This document shows positions 1-6,605 of a stretch of DNA of 6,605 nucleotides, in pieces. Position 1 is the first letter of the stretch. Each line of letters opens with the position of its first letter. The position numbers and the translations under genes were made by a program. This DNA comes from an uncultured Flammeovirgaceae bacterium (GTDB taxonomy: Bacteria > Bacteroidota > Bacteroidia > Cytophagales > Cyclobacteriaceae), in the NCBI GenBank assembly GCA_937138955.1, contig CAKZPJ010000662.1, positions 1-6,605 of the forward strand, written 5' to 3'. The notes below the pieces were generated by a model. It was not told the origin of the DNA. It was given only the letters and a program-made list of their open reading frames with translations, and did no database searches.

Positions 1-2754
1 ACATGAAAGAAGTTGACAAGTAATTACTAAAATGTTAATAATTTCTTCTTGTTCTTTAGTATGAAGTTTTCCGTAACCAGTAGCCGGAGATGCACTGGGC
101 TTGCGAGATATTAATTCAATTTCAGTTTGACGGTAAGTACGCAATAAGTACGCCCAAGCTCCCATGTTCTCGGGTTCTTCTTGCACCCAAAACACTTTCG
201 CATTTTTGTAGCGCATGAGCATTTTGGTAAACTGCTTTTCAGGAAACGGATGCAATTGCTCCAGACGGACAATAGCTACATCTTTTCGTTTTTCGCTTTC
301 CTGACGCTCTAGCAGATCGTAATAAACCTTACCTGTGCATACTAGCACCTTTTTTACCGATTTCGCAGTTTTAATATTCGGATCATCGATCACCTCTTGG
401 AAGGCACCTTCGGTAAATTCTTTGATAGGTGAAACCACCTTGGGGTGACGCAGCAATGATTTTGGTGACATTATAATTAGGGGCTTACGAAATGACCAAG
501 CTAGCTGCCGTCGTAGCGCGTGGAAAAAGTTAGCAGGTTCGGTAATATTCGCTACTACAATATTCAGGTCGGCACTAAGTTGTAAAAAACGCTCGGGACG
601 AGCGTTGGAGTGCTCGGGGCCTTGGCCTTCGTAGCCGTGGGGCAGTAACATAACCAAGCCTGTCATCCGTCGCCACTTAGTTTCGGAGGTGGTAATAAAC
701 TGGTCGATCATTACCTGAGCACCATTGGCGAAGTCACCAAATTGTGCTTCCCAAACTACCAAAGCATTGGGGTTAGTCATGGCGTACCCAAATTCAAAGC
801 CTAGTGCGCCATACTCGGATAGCAGTGAGTTATAGATATGAAAGTCGGCCTGGTCTTCGGAAATATGATCTAAGCTATTGTAGGGTTCGTTAGTTTCGGC
901 ATCGTTGATAACTGCATGGCGGTGGGAGAATGTACCCCTTTGGGTATCTTGCCCGGCTAATCGTACAATTTTGCCTTCAGCGAGAATGGAGCCATAAGCT
1001 AATAATTCAGCCGCCGCCCAGTTAAGTTCTTTCTTTTTAAAGAAGATTTCTTTGCGCTGTTTGAACTGCTTCTCAATTTGGCGGATCGGTTTAAACCCTT
1101 CAGGTAGGGTAGTTAGTGCTTCCGCTACTTTATTGATTACATCGGTAGAGATACCGGTTGAGGGTGATTCATGGAAGTCGTCGGCAGTGGCTCTTCTCAA
1201 GTCGCGCCACTCTTGTTCTACTGCTTGGTAAGTATACGGTAACGGTTGCTGCTTAACCATCTCGAGGCGGTCTTGTAGCAGGCCACGAAATTCCTTATCC
1301 ATGTTTTCGGCTAACGCTGCATCCACATCGCCTCGCTCAATTAACTTTTTGTTGTACACCTCCCGCGGATTGGGGTGTTTGGAAATAACGTTATACAGCG
1401 ATGGTTGGGTGAACTTAGGTTCGTCGCTCTCGTTATGCCCGTGTCTGCGGTAGCACACCATATCAATAAAGACATCGCGATTAAACTTCTGCCGAAACTC
1501 TACCGCTGTTTTTACGCAGAATAACACTGCCTCGGGATCGTCGCCATTTACGTGCATTACTGGGCAGTCAATTACTTTAGCTACATCCGTACAGTAAACG
1601 CTGGTGCGTGCGTCGTCAAAGTCAGTAGTAAAACCTACCTGGTTGTTAATAACAAAATGGATTGTCCCTCCAGTATGGTAACCTTCTAGCTGAGACATCT
1701 GAGCCACTTCGTACACAATGCCCTGCCCGGCTACGGCAGCATCGCCGTGGATCAAGATAGGTAAAATGCGATCATAGTCGCTATCGTAGTGACGGTCAGC
1801 CTTGGCCCGAACAAACCCTTCCACCACGGGGTTCACGGCCTCTAAATGAGATGGATTGGGGTTTAATTTTAAGTTTACTGCCCTTCCCGATGGAGTAGTT
1901 ACTTCACTGGAATATCCTAAATGGTACTTCACATCACCATCACCGTGCGATTGATCCGGGTCAGCTGCTCCTTCAAATTCATTAAAAATCTGCTCATAGG
2001 TTTTACCCATGATATTGGCCAGTATGTTCAGGCGCCCTCGGTGAGCCATACCAATAGCTACTTCTTCCACTCCAAATTCAGCCGCGTGGTTAATAATTCC
2101 ATCCAGAGCGGGGATGGTAGTTTCGCCACCTTCCAATGAAAAACGCTTTTGTCCTAAGTATTTTGTATGCAAGAAGTTTTCAAAAACTACTGCTTCGTTC
2201 AGTTTTGATAAGGTACGCTTTTTTTCTTCGTCAGAAGGGGCGTAGTCAAGTAGGGTTTTCTCAGCCTGCTTTTTCATCCATTCTACCGCTTCCCGATCAC
2301 GAATATAGGTATACTCAAAGCCAATCGTGCTTACATAAGCCTTACGGAGTGTATCAATAATTTCTTGTAGTGTAGCCGGACCAATGCCTACTTCCTCACC
2401 CGCAACAAAGGTGGAGTTTAAGTCACTCTCCTCAAGACCATAATACTCAATGCCCAGTTGTGCCTGTCGATTACGCCGGGTTCGTACCGGATTGGTATCA
2501 GACTCTAAGTGCCCTCGGCGACGATAATTTCTAATCAGCTTTTTTACCCCAATTTCTTTGTTAGCCGGGGTTTGAGGTGCCGCAGTACCATTGGCTGAAG
2601 CACCGTTCTTACCGAAGCGTTCTAGAGAAAAATTAAAGCCCTCAAAAAACTTTTGCCAGCTTTCGTCTACCGACTCGGGATCTTGTTGGTACGATTGGTA
2701 AAGTTCGTCAATGTAACTAGCATGAGCATTAGAAATGTAGGAATATTTATCCAT
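1..2754 (-). CDS. sucA: 2-oxoglutarate dehydrogenase E1 component (3' end outside window)
   Basis: This is the thiamine-diphosphate-dependent E1 subunit of the 2-oxoglutarate dehydrogenase complex. It decarboxylates 2-oxoglutarate and transfers the succinyl group to the lipoyl group of E2, in the cytoplasmic TCA cycle. Translating the minus strand gives 918 codons with no internal stop, close to the usual 900-930 residues. The N-terminal segment typical of OGDH E1 is at residues 1-40 (MDKYSYISNAHASYIDELYQ). Other landmarks are GMAHRGRLNIL (235-245), NPSHLEAVNPV (300-310), the diphosphate-site region IHGDAAVAGQG (335-345), INNQVGFTT (369-377), CYRRHGHNESDEP (434-446), GDFANGAQVMIDQF (673-686), LLPHGYEGQGPEHS (703-716) and the C-terminal SASPATGYGKLH (887-898). 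The ATG at 2754 is chosen because the family N-terminus begins there and a promoter-like box lies just upstream. Homologues usually end a few residues after the EQEEII segment, but here the frame stays open to the window edge. sucB is the likely downstream partner, inferred from usual gene order. Confidence 0.97.
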   Translation of the reverse strand, partial: MDKYSYISNAHASYIDELYQSYQQDPESVDESWQKFFEGFNFSLERFGKNGASANGTAAPQTPANKEIGVKKLIRNYRRRGHLESDTNPVRTRRNRQAQLGIEYYGLEESDLNSTFVAGEEVGIGPATLQEIIDTLRKAYVSTIGFEYTYIRDREAVEWMKKQAEKTLLDYAPSDEEKKRTLSKLNEAVVFENFLHTKYLGQKRFSLEGGETTIPALDGIINHAAEFGVEEVAIGMAHRGRLNILANIMGKTYEQIFNEFEGAADPDQSHGDGDVKYHLGYSSEVTTPSGRAVNLKLNPNPSHLEAVNPVVEGFVRAKADRHYDSDYDRILPILIHGDAAVAGQGIVYEVAQMSQLEGYHTGGTIHFVINNQVGFTTDFDDARTSVYCTDVAKVIDCPVMHVNGDDPEAVLFCVKTAVEFRQKFNRDVFIDMVCYRRHGHNESDEPKFTQPSLYNVISKHPNPREVYNKKLIERGDVDAALAENMDKEFRGLLQDRLEMVKQQPLPYTYQAVEQEWRDLRRATADDFHESPSTGISTDVINKVAEALTTLPEGFKPIRQIEKQFKQRKEIFFKKKELNWAAAELLAYGSILAEGKIVRLAGQDTQRGTFSHRHAVINDAETNEPYNSLDHISEDQADFHIYNSLLSEYGALGFEFGYAMTNPNALVVWEAQFGDFANGAQVMIDQFITTSETKWRRMTGLVMLLPHGYEGQGPEHSNARPERFLQLSADLNIVVANITEPANFFHALRRQLAWSFRKPLIIMSPKSLLRHPKVVSPIKEFTEGAFQEVIDDPNIKTAKSVKKVLVCTGKVYYDLLERQESEKRKDVAIVRLEQLHPFPEKQFTKMLMRYKNAKVFWVQEEPENMGAWAYLLRTYRQTEIELISRKPSASPATGYGKLHTKEQEEIINILVITCQLLSC

Positions 2755-2773
2755 AACAGGCAATTCGTTTGGT

Positions 2774-2781
2774 CAAAGATA
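2774..2781 (-). promoter_or_regulatory. sucA: Candidate sucA promoter, Bacteroidota -7 box
   Basis: Read on the minus strand, this is TATCTTTG, an exact match to the Bacteroidota -7 consensus TAnnTTTG. It lies 19 bases upstream of the sucA ATG, implying a leader of roughly 10-16 nt. The matching -33 element (TTG) is not clean: a run of six T (minus strand, 2805-2800) sits 18 bases further upstream, where TTTG would be expected. The call rests on the consensus match and position only. Confidence 0.5.
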
Positions 2782-3053
2782 GAGTATATAAGGGGTGAGA
2801 AAAAATCGCGTATTTGCATACACAAATGTTACTGATTATGAGAGTATTACGAAAAAAGTTTCAAAAATGTTGGCGGTATATGATAGCATATGATGGGCGG
2901 AATATTCTATGAGCACGTGTTCTAGAAAAAATAATACATAGTGAGGAGTAACTATATGACTTAGAAAACAGTTTTTAGATATTCCTGACTTTGTAGGAAA
3001 TAATAAAAAATTTCAAGAATTATAATTTTAATAATCGTAGTTTTCATCGCAAA

Positions 3054-3085
3054 TTGTAAAACTGCTAACCAAAGTTTTAATTTTT
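3054..3085 (+). promoter_or_regulatory. Weak candidate promoter for the M23 peptidase gene
   Basis: TTG at 3054-3056 is followed after 21 bases by TAATTTTT at 3078-3085. The second box matches the Bacteroidota TAnnTTTG -7 motif at all but the last base, and the spacing is in the usual range. It would give a leader of about 30 nt to the TTG start at 3124. The surrounding sequence is so AT-rich that such matches arise easily by chance. Confidence 0.2.
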
Positions 3086-3123
3086 ATAATAATTTCAATT
3101 AGAAATTGTAAATAACAGATATA

Positions 3124-4476
3124 TTGAAAATCAGAGCATACTTATTGAAGCTATCAGCCCTATTGGTTCCCACATTGGGAGTACTTGGGGTGTACTACTT
3201 TTTTGCCGATGAAGTAATTTCTAACGAATCCTTAGCATTGCCAGATACAGTTACCGTGCAGGCGGCCATACTTCCCGAAGTAGCAAAACAAGAACCCCAT
3301 TTTCTTTACGGAATAGAGGTAGACAGCTTTAAAGTAGTTGAAGCCACAGTGAAGCCTAACCAATTCCTATCACAGATACTACTTAACTATAATGTATCTT
3401 ACGGAATCATAGACCGTTTAGCCAAGCAGTCCCGTCAAATATTTGATGTGCGAAAAATCCGGGAGAACCGAGATTATACATTACTATGTAGTCAAGATTC
3501 AGCCATTACGGCTCAGTACTTCATCTACGAGCCGTCTAACTTGGAGTATGTAGTGTTTGACTTAACCGATTCGGTTAACATTTACAAAGGGCAGCATGAG
3601 ATAGATACGCTGACAAAAGAATTTGCCGGAATTATTGACTACTCTATCTATCAAACCCTTCAAGATAATGGAGCAAAGCCCGAACTTGCAGCAACGCTGG
3701 CTGAGCTATACGCTTGGCAATTAGATTTATTTAAAGTGCAGAAAGGAGATCGGTTCAAACTTATATACGAAGAAATTCAAATTAGAGGCGAAGCAGTAGG
3801 AGTGGGAAAAATACTGGCGGCACATTTTGAGCGAACCGAATCAGACTATTACGCTTTTTATTACGATCAACAGGGGAAAGAGGAATACTTTGATGAGAAA
3901 GGGAATAGCCTGCGAAAAGCTTTTCTGAAAGCTCCATTACGTTATTCACGAATCAGCTCTCGCTTTTCCCACAGCCGATTACATCCGGTACTAAAGGTGC
4001 GCCGTCCGCACTACGGTATCGACTACGCCGCACCGACCGGCACTCCCGTGCGAGCGGTTGGTGATGGAGTGATTACTAAGGCCCACTACAGTGGTGGAGC
4101 CGGGCACTTTGTGAAGATTAAGCACAATGGTACGTACACCACCGGATATATGCACCTTTCTAAATACGGTGAAGGAATTCGTCGGGGTAAGAAAGTGGAG
4201 CAAGGAGATATCATTGGTTACGTGGGAAGTACCGGAATATCTACCGGCCCGCACCTTGATTATCGTATCTGGAAAAACGGGAAACCCGTAGATGCTCTTT
4301 CATTAGAGATGCCCTCTTCCGAGCCTATCGATAGTGAGCATCGCGATGATTATACCACTTACATGCTAGAGCTAATGGATCGACTTAATCAACTTTCGTA
4401 TCCAAAACGGCAATTCATTCTGGCTAATGCCAAAAATAACGTACAAGTAGTAGATTTGGGTGACCAAAGTCTCTAA
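3124..4476 (+). CDS. M23 family peptidoglycan endopeptidase, MepM-like, membrane-anchored
   Basis: This is a 450-residue zinc metallopeptidase predicted to cut peptide cross-bridges of peptidoglycan in the periplasm. A hydrophobic N-terminal segment (about 6-27) with no clear AxA cleavage site suggests a signal anchor. Residues about 60-155 resemble the LysM/OapA-like N-terminal domain of MepM relatives. Residues about 157-265 match the second Csd3/MepM-type domain (for example LYAWQLDLFKVQKGDRFKLIYEE region, 195-217). The M23 domain spans about 270-395: HxxxD gives H296 and D300 (PHYGID), the catalytic His is H344 (GYMHLSKYG), and the HxH motif reads H377-L-D379 (TGPHLDYR). The last zinc ligand, normally His, is therefore Asp. 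An approximately 55-residue tail follows. The start is TTG, because an in-frame TAA lies at 3109-3111, there is no ATG near the N-terminus, and translation from TTG gives a proper membrane segment. The family call is firm; substrate and activity are inferred. Confidence 0.93.
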   Translation: MKIRAYLLKLSALLVPTLGVLGVYYFFADEVISNESLALPDTVTVQAAILPEVAKQEPHFLYGIEVDSFKVVEATVKPNQFLSQILLNYNVSYGIIDRLAKQSRQIFDVRKIRENRDYTLLCSQDSAITAQYFIYEPSNLEYVVFDLTDSVNIYKGQHEIDTLTKEFAGIIDYSIYQTLQDNGAKPELAATLAELYAWQLDLFKVQKGDRFKLIYEEIQIRGEAVGVGKILAAHFERTESDYYAFYYDQQGKEEYFDEKGNSLRKAFLKAPLRYSRISSRFSHSRLHPVLKVRRPHYGIDYAAPTGTPVRAVGDGVITKAHYSGGAGHFVKIKHNGTYTTGYMHLSKYGEGIRRGKKVEQGDIIGYVGSTGISTGPHLDYRIWKNGKPVDALSLEMPSSEPIDSEHRDDYTTYMLELMDRLNQLSYPKRQFILANAKNNVQVVDLGDQSL

Positions 4477-4522
4477 GCTGGTATTGAATGAGCGATAGCA
4501 AAATGTAATCTCTTTATCTTTT

Positions 4523-4557
4523 TTGTATATTGCTAAGGACTATTAACCAATATACAA
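4523..4557. repeat. Perfect 10-bp inverted repeat before the nucleoside hydrolase start
   Basis: TTGTATATTG at 4523-4532 is mirrored exactly by CAATATACAA at 4548-4557, with a 15-base spacer. The structure ends five bases before the ATG at 4563. It is not a normal intrinsic terminator, because the T-run (4519-4524) precedes it and no T-run follows. It could be an operator for a dimeric regulator of the salvage operon, or a hairpin in the leader affecting translation. The arms are AT-rich, so some chance contribution is possible. Confidence 0.55.
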
Positions 4558-4562
4558 CCTAC

Positions 4563-5549
4563 ATGCTGCGTAATCTTCTTGCCGCTGGACTACTATTATT
4601 CTCCGTTCCTGTTTTCGCCCAACAGTTTCCGTCATTACCGATTGCTCAGCGTGTTGATCGGCTCTCTCCTCCCGAAACACCTCTGCGGGTGGTGATTGAT
4701 ACCGATACCTACAATGAGATTGACGACCAATTTGCGGTAGTATATGCCTTGTTTTCACCCGAACAGCTTGATGTAGAAGCCATCTACGCAGCTCCTTTTA
4801 AAAATCATCGCTCCAAAAGTGCGGGAGAGGGAATGGAGAAAAGTTACGAAGAAATTCTTCGATTATTAGAACGTACCGAAACTTCTGCTGATGGGTTCGT
4901 TTACCGAGGTTCTGAGGAGTTCTTGTTGAGCAACGATAAACCGGTAGAAAGCGATGCGGCTCAGGATTTAATTGATCGAGCCATGAGCTCGGAAAAACCG
5001 CTGTATGTGCTTACGTTGGGTGCACCCACTAACGTAGCTTCGGCTATATTAATGGAGCCGAGTATTATAGAAAAAATAGTAGTAGTCTGGTTAGGTGGAA
5101 AAGGGCTGAGTTGGCCGTTTGCTAGTGAGTTTAACTTACAGCAAGACGTAATGTCATCCAAGGTGATGTTTGATTCAGGGGTGCCGTTGGTACAGATACC
5201 TACCCAGCCCGTAACTTCCCATCTTTTACTATCAATTGCTGAGGCTGAAAAATATTTAAAAGGGCAAGGCGCGATTGGCGATTACTTGTTAGAAATCTTT
5301 AGTCAGTACCCCAAAGAAGTAAATGCAGATGAGTACGCCTGGTCTAAGGTAGTATGGGATATATCAGCCGTAGCCTACGCCATCAGCCCTAGTTGGTTTC
5401 AGAGCGAGCTACGCGCTACCCCAATCCTGACAGATGAAAAAACCTATAGTTTCGATAACCGCCGTCATCTTTACCGAACGGTCACTTATTTGAACCGAGA
5501 TAAAATCTTCGGCGATATGTTTCGGAAAATAGAACAACAAGCTAAATAA
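4563..5549 (+). CDS. Secreted nucleoside hydrolase (inosine-uridine-preferring family)
   Basis: This enzyme is predicted to hydrolyse the N-glycosidic bond of ribonucleosides, giving free base and ribose, with bound calcium. The 328-residue product has a signal peptide (1-19, VFA|QQ), so it should be periplasmic. The calcium/ribose Asp cluster is D46-T-D48...D54-D55 (DTDTYNEIDDQFA), with two more residues between D48 and D54 than the classic DxDPGxDD. Other family landmarks are TLGAPTNVA (151-159), WLGGKG (176-181), EFN (189-191, matching the E-F-N ribose-contact motif) and W265-D266, the position of the C-terminal calcium-ligand Asp. The His before that Asp in IU-type enzymes is Trp here, as I recall for purine-specific IAG enzymes. 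An in-frame TTG at 4530 would give 339 residues, but it lies inside an inverted repeat and adds 11 polar residues before the signal peptide, so ATG 4563 is preferred. The permease gene follows 12 bp later. Substrate preference is unknown. Confidence 0.9.
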   Translation: MLRNLLAAGLLLFSVPVFAQQFPSLPIAQRVDRLSPPETPLRVVIDTDTYNEIDDQFAVVYALFSPEQLDVEAIYAAPFKNHRSKSAGEGMEKSYEEILRLLERTETSADGFVYRGSEEFLLSNDKPVESDAAQDLIDRAMSSEKPLYVLTLGAPTNVASAILMEPSIIEKIVVVWLGGKGLSWPFASEFNLQQDVMSSKVMFDSGVPLVQIPTQPVTSHLLLSIAEAEKYLKGQGAIGDYLLEIFSQYPKEVNADEYAWSKVVWDISAVAYAISPSWFQSELRATPILTDEKTYSFDNRRHLYRTVTYLNRDKIFGDMFRKIEQQAK

Positions 5550-5561
5550 CATCGATTCGTT

Positions 5562-6563
5562 ATGTTAATTATTCAATCGTATGCCACGGCGGTTATTCTG
5601 CTAATTATTACCATGCTCTGCTGGGGTTCTTGGGCGAATACTCAGAAACTAGCTACTCAAAAGTGGCCATTCCAATTATTCTATTGGGATTATACCCTGG
5701 GCATTGTGCTACTATCGTTGGTATTTGGCTTGACCATAGGAAGCAGCGGAGAACTCGGACGCGGTTTTTGGGAAGATTTACAACAGGCAGAAGGCTCATC
5801 ACTTCGTTCGGCGTTTATTGGTGGGATAGTATTTAATCTGGCTAATTTGCTATTAGTTGCTGCAATTGATATCGCCGGAATGGCGGTGGCATTTCCAGTA
5901 GGTATTGGTTTGGCGTTGGTGTTGGGAGTGATTGTAAACTACGTGGCCGTTCCGGTAGGGAATCCCTGGATGTTATTCGGCGGGGTTTTGCTGATAACCG
6001 TGGCCATTGTTTTGGATGCGATGGCTTACCGCCAGAAAGAACAGGGAAAATCAGTTTCAAACGAGGGGTTGTGGCTATCAATTATTGCTGGCGTACTGAT
6101 GGGTTTCTTCTTTCGGTTTGTAGCTGCTTCGGTGGCTACTGATTTTGAGTATCCGCAAGCCGGACTGATGACACCATATACCGCGGTATTTGTGTTTGCG
6201 GTCGGTATTTTCCTTTCTAACTTTATCTGGAATACTATCTTTATGTACCGTCCCCTCAAAGGCGAGCGAGTTACCTTTTCAGACTATTTTTCACAAGGTA
6301 GTACTCGCCTACATCTAATTGGGATACTGGGCGGAGTTATTTGGTGCGTAGGTATGTCATTTAGTATGTTGGCTTCCGAGCAAGCCGGGTTCGCAATTTC
6401 TTACGGATTAGGCCAAGGAGCTACGATGGTAGCGGCCGCTTGGGGCGTTTTTGTTTGGCGAGAGTTCGCAGAAGCCCCCTCCAAAACCCAACGACTGATC
6501 TATGCCATGTTTGCCTTCTTTGTCATTGGTCTAGCCCTAGTCATTGCTGCTCGGGTTGTCTAA
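5562..6563 (+). CDS. GRP/DMT-superfamily sugar permease, ten transmembrane helices
   Basis: This is a 333-residue inner-membrane protein with about ten hydrophobic helices (roughly 5-24, 37-59, 83-103, 106-129, 135-155, 170-192, 204-227, 249-269, 275-299, 311-331). That is the topology of the drug/metabolite transporter superfamily. The N-terminal LCWGSWANTQKL (19-30), ELFYWDY-like FQLFYWDY (37-44), FNLANLLLVAA (91-101) and AFPVGIGLALVLGVIVNY (110-127) resemble the glucose/ribose porter (GRP) and RhaT-like branch; annotation pipelines often call such proteins 'multidrug DMT transporter permease'. The ATG at 5562 gives a complete first helix, whereas the next Met (residue 18) would cut it. Only 12 bp separate it from the nucleoside hydrolase stop, so the two are probably co-transcribed. 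Inferred role: uptake of ribose, or of a base or nucleoside, released by the hydrolase. The fold and family are well supported; the substrate is not. Confidence 0.85.
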   Translation: MLIIQSYATAVILLIITMLCWGSWANTQKLATQKWPFQLFYWDYTLGIVLLSLVFGLTIGSSGELGRGFWEDLQQAEGSSLRSAFIGGIVFNLANLLLVAAIDIAGMAVAFPVGIGLALVLGVIVNYVAVPVGNPWMLFGGVLLITVAIVLDAMAYRQKEQGKSVSNEGLWLSIIAGVLMGFFFRFVAASVATDFEYPQAGLMTPYTAVFVFAVGIFLSNFIWNTIFMYRPLKGERVTFSDYFSQGSTRLHLIGILGGVIWCVGMSFSMLASEQAGFAISYGLGQGATMVAAAWGVFVWREFAEAPSKTQRLIYAMFAFFVIGLALVIAARVV

Positions 6564-6587
6564 GAAGCTGTTTGAGTTAATTATTTG

Positions 6588-6605
6588 ATGCGAAAACAAC
6601 GGATT
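6588..6605 (+). CDS. Possible start of a third operon gene (cut by window edge)
   Basis: An ATG 24 bases after the permease stop opens a frame that reads MRKQRI to the window end. Same strand and close spacing make a co-transcribed gene plausible. Six codons cannot identify a product. In comparable salvage loci a ribokinase-type sugar kinase would be a natural neighbour, but nothing visible here proves that. Confidence 0.3.

Larger units (their letters stand above)
2755..3123. other. Divergent intergenic region, no gene
   Basis: These 369 bases separate the divergent starts of sucA and the M23 peptidase gene. No convincing ORF, tRNA or small-RNA gene is visible; the one ORF reaching into it is mostly the antisense shadow of sucA. 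The right part (about 2985-3120) is very AT-rich. Structures seen: the sucA -7 box at 2774-2781; a partial palindrome ATTTG-n6-CAAAT at 2812-2827; ATATGAT repeated ten bases apart at 2878-2884 and 2888-2894, with GGCGG on either side; CACGTG at 2914-2919; a 10-bp direct repeat AAATTGTAAA at 3051-3060 and 3103-3112; and a small inverted repeat AATTTC-n5-GAAATT at 3091-3107. None can be assigned to a known regulator from sequence alone. Confidence 0.8.

Noticed and set aside
1921..2835. Three small plus-strand ORFs (1921-2139, 2136-2360, 2653-2835)
   Set aside because: They lie antisense to sucA, whose minus-strand translation matches the family throughout; the short products show no recognisable features.
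2914..2926. CACGTG and TCTAGA palindromes
   Set aside because: Six-base palindromes are expected by chance and nothing around them marks a known binding site.
3991..4254. Minus-strand ORF of 87 codons
   Set aside because: It is antisense to the conserved M23 catalytic domain and has no independent support.
4484..4522. Promoter for the nucleoside hydrolase (TTG at 4484-4486, TATCTTTT at 4515-4522)
   Set aside because: The -7 box has a mismatch and the 28-base spacing is too long for the Bacteroidota -33/-7 arrangement.
4519..4557. Intrinsic terminator after the M23 gene
   Set aside because: The stem is AT-rich and the T-run precedes it rather than follows it on the plus strand; on the minus strand it is followed by A residues.
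4530..4562. TTG at 4530 as start of the nucleoside hydrolase
   Set aside because: It lies within the left arm of the inverted repeat and adds 11 polar residues before an otherwise standard signal peptide starting at ATG 4563.
4543..5161. Two minus-strand ORFs (4543-4758, 4961-5161)
   Set aside because: Both are shadows of the nucleoside hydrolase gene, whose plus-strand frame carries the family motifs.
5630..6259. ORFs inside the permease gene in other frames (5630-5836 plus; 5842-6081 and 6026-6259 minus)
   Set aside because: The permease frame gives a continuous ten-helix protein with family motifs; these overlapping products do not resemble real proteins.

Overview
The window looks like a chromosomal segment of a Bacteroidota bacterium, probably a marine Cytophagales-type organism. 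The evidence is the 2-oxoglutarate dehydrogenase N-terminus (MDKYSYISNAH...), a TAnnTTTG-type promoter box, no clear Shine-Dalgarno sites, and an '...FAQQ' signal peptide end. The lineage is inferred from recognised protein style, not from a database search.

Layout. (1) Positions 1-2754, minus strand: almost all of sucA/odhA, the thiamine-diphosphate E1 subunit of the 2-oxoglutarate dehydrogenase complex. It is read leftward and leaves the window without a stop codon. (2) Positions 2755-3123: an AT-rich divergent intergenic region with a good candidate sucA promoter, short direct and inverted repeats and no credible gene. (3) Positions 3124-4476, plus strand: a membrane-anchored, MepM-like M23 peptidoglycan endopeptidase with a TTG start and an Asp where the third zinc-binding His is normally found. 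(4) Positions 4477-4562: a short spacer with a perfect 10-bp inverted repeat just before the next start codon. (5) Positions 4563-5549: a secreted nucleoside hydrolase. (6) Positions 5562-6563: a ten-helix GRP/DMT-type sugar permease, 12 bp downstream. (7) Positions 6588-6605: the possible first six codons of a further gene.

How the genes work together. sucA is central metabolism (TCA cycle) and is transcribed away from the rest. The M23 enzyme acts on the cell wall and has no obvious link to the genes after it. The nucleoside hydrolase and the permease look like a two-gene, possibly longer, salvage operon. The hydrolase carries a signal peptide, so it would split nucleosides in the periplasm, and the permease would carry ribose (or a base or nucleoside) across the inner membrane. 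That division of labour is inferred from family and gene order.

The region is mostly ordinary housekeeping and salvage sequence. I see no mobile element, CRISPR array, tRNA, rRNA or defence system. The most notable points are the altered zinc-ligand set of the M23 enzyme, the variant active-site signature of the nucleoside hydrolase, and the inverted repeat at its start.
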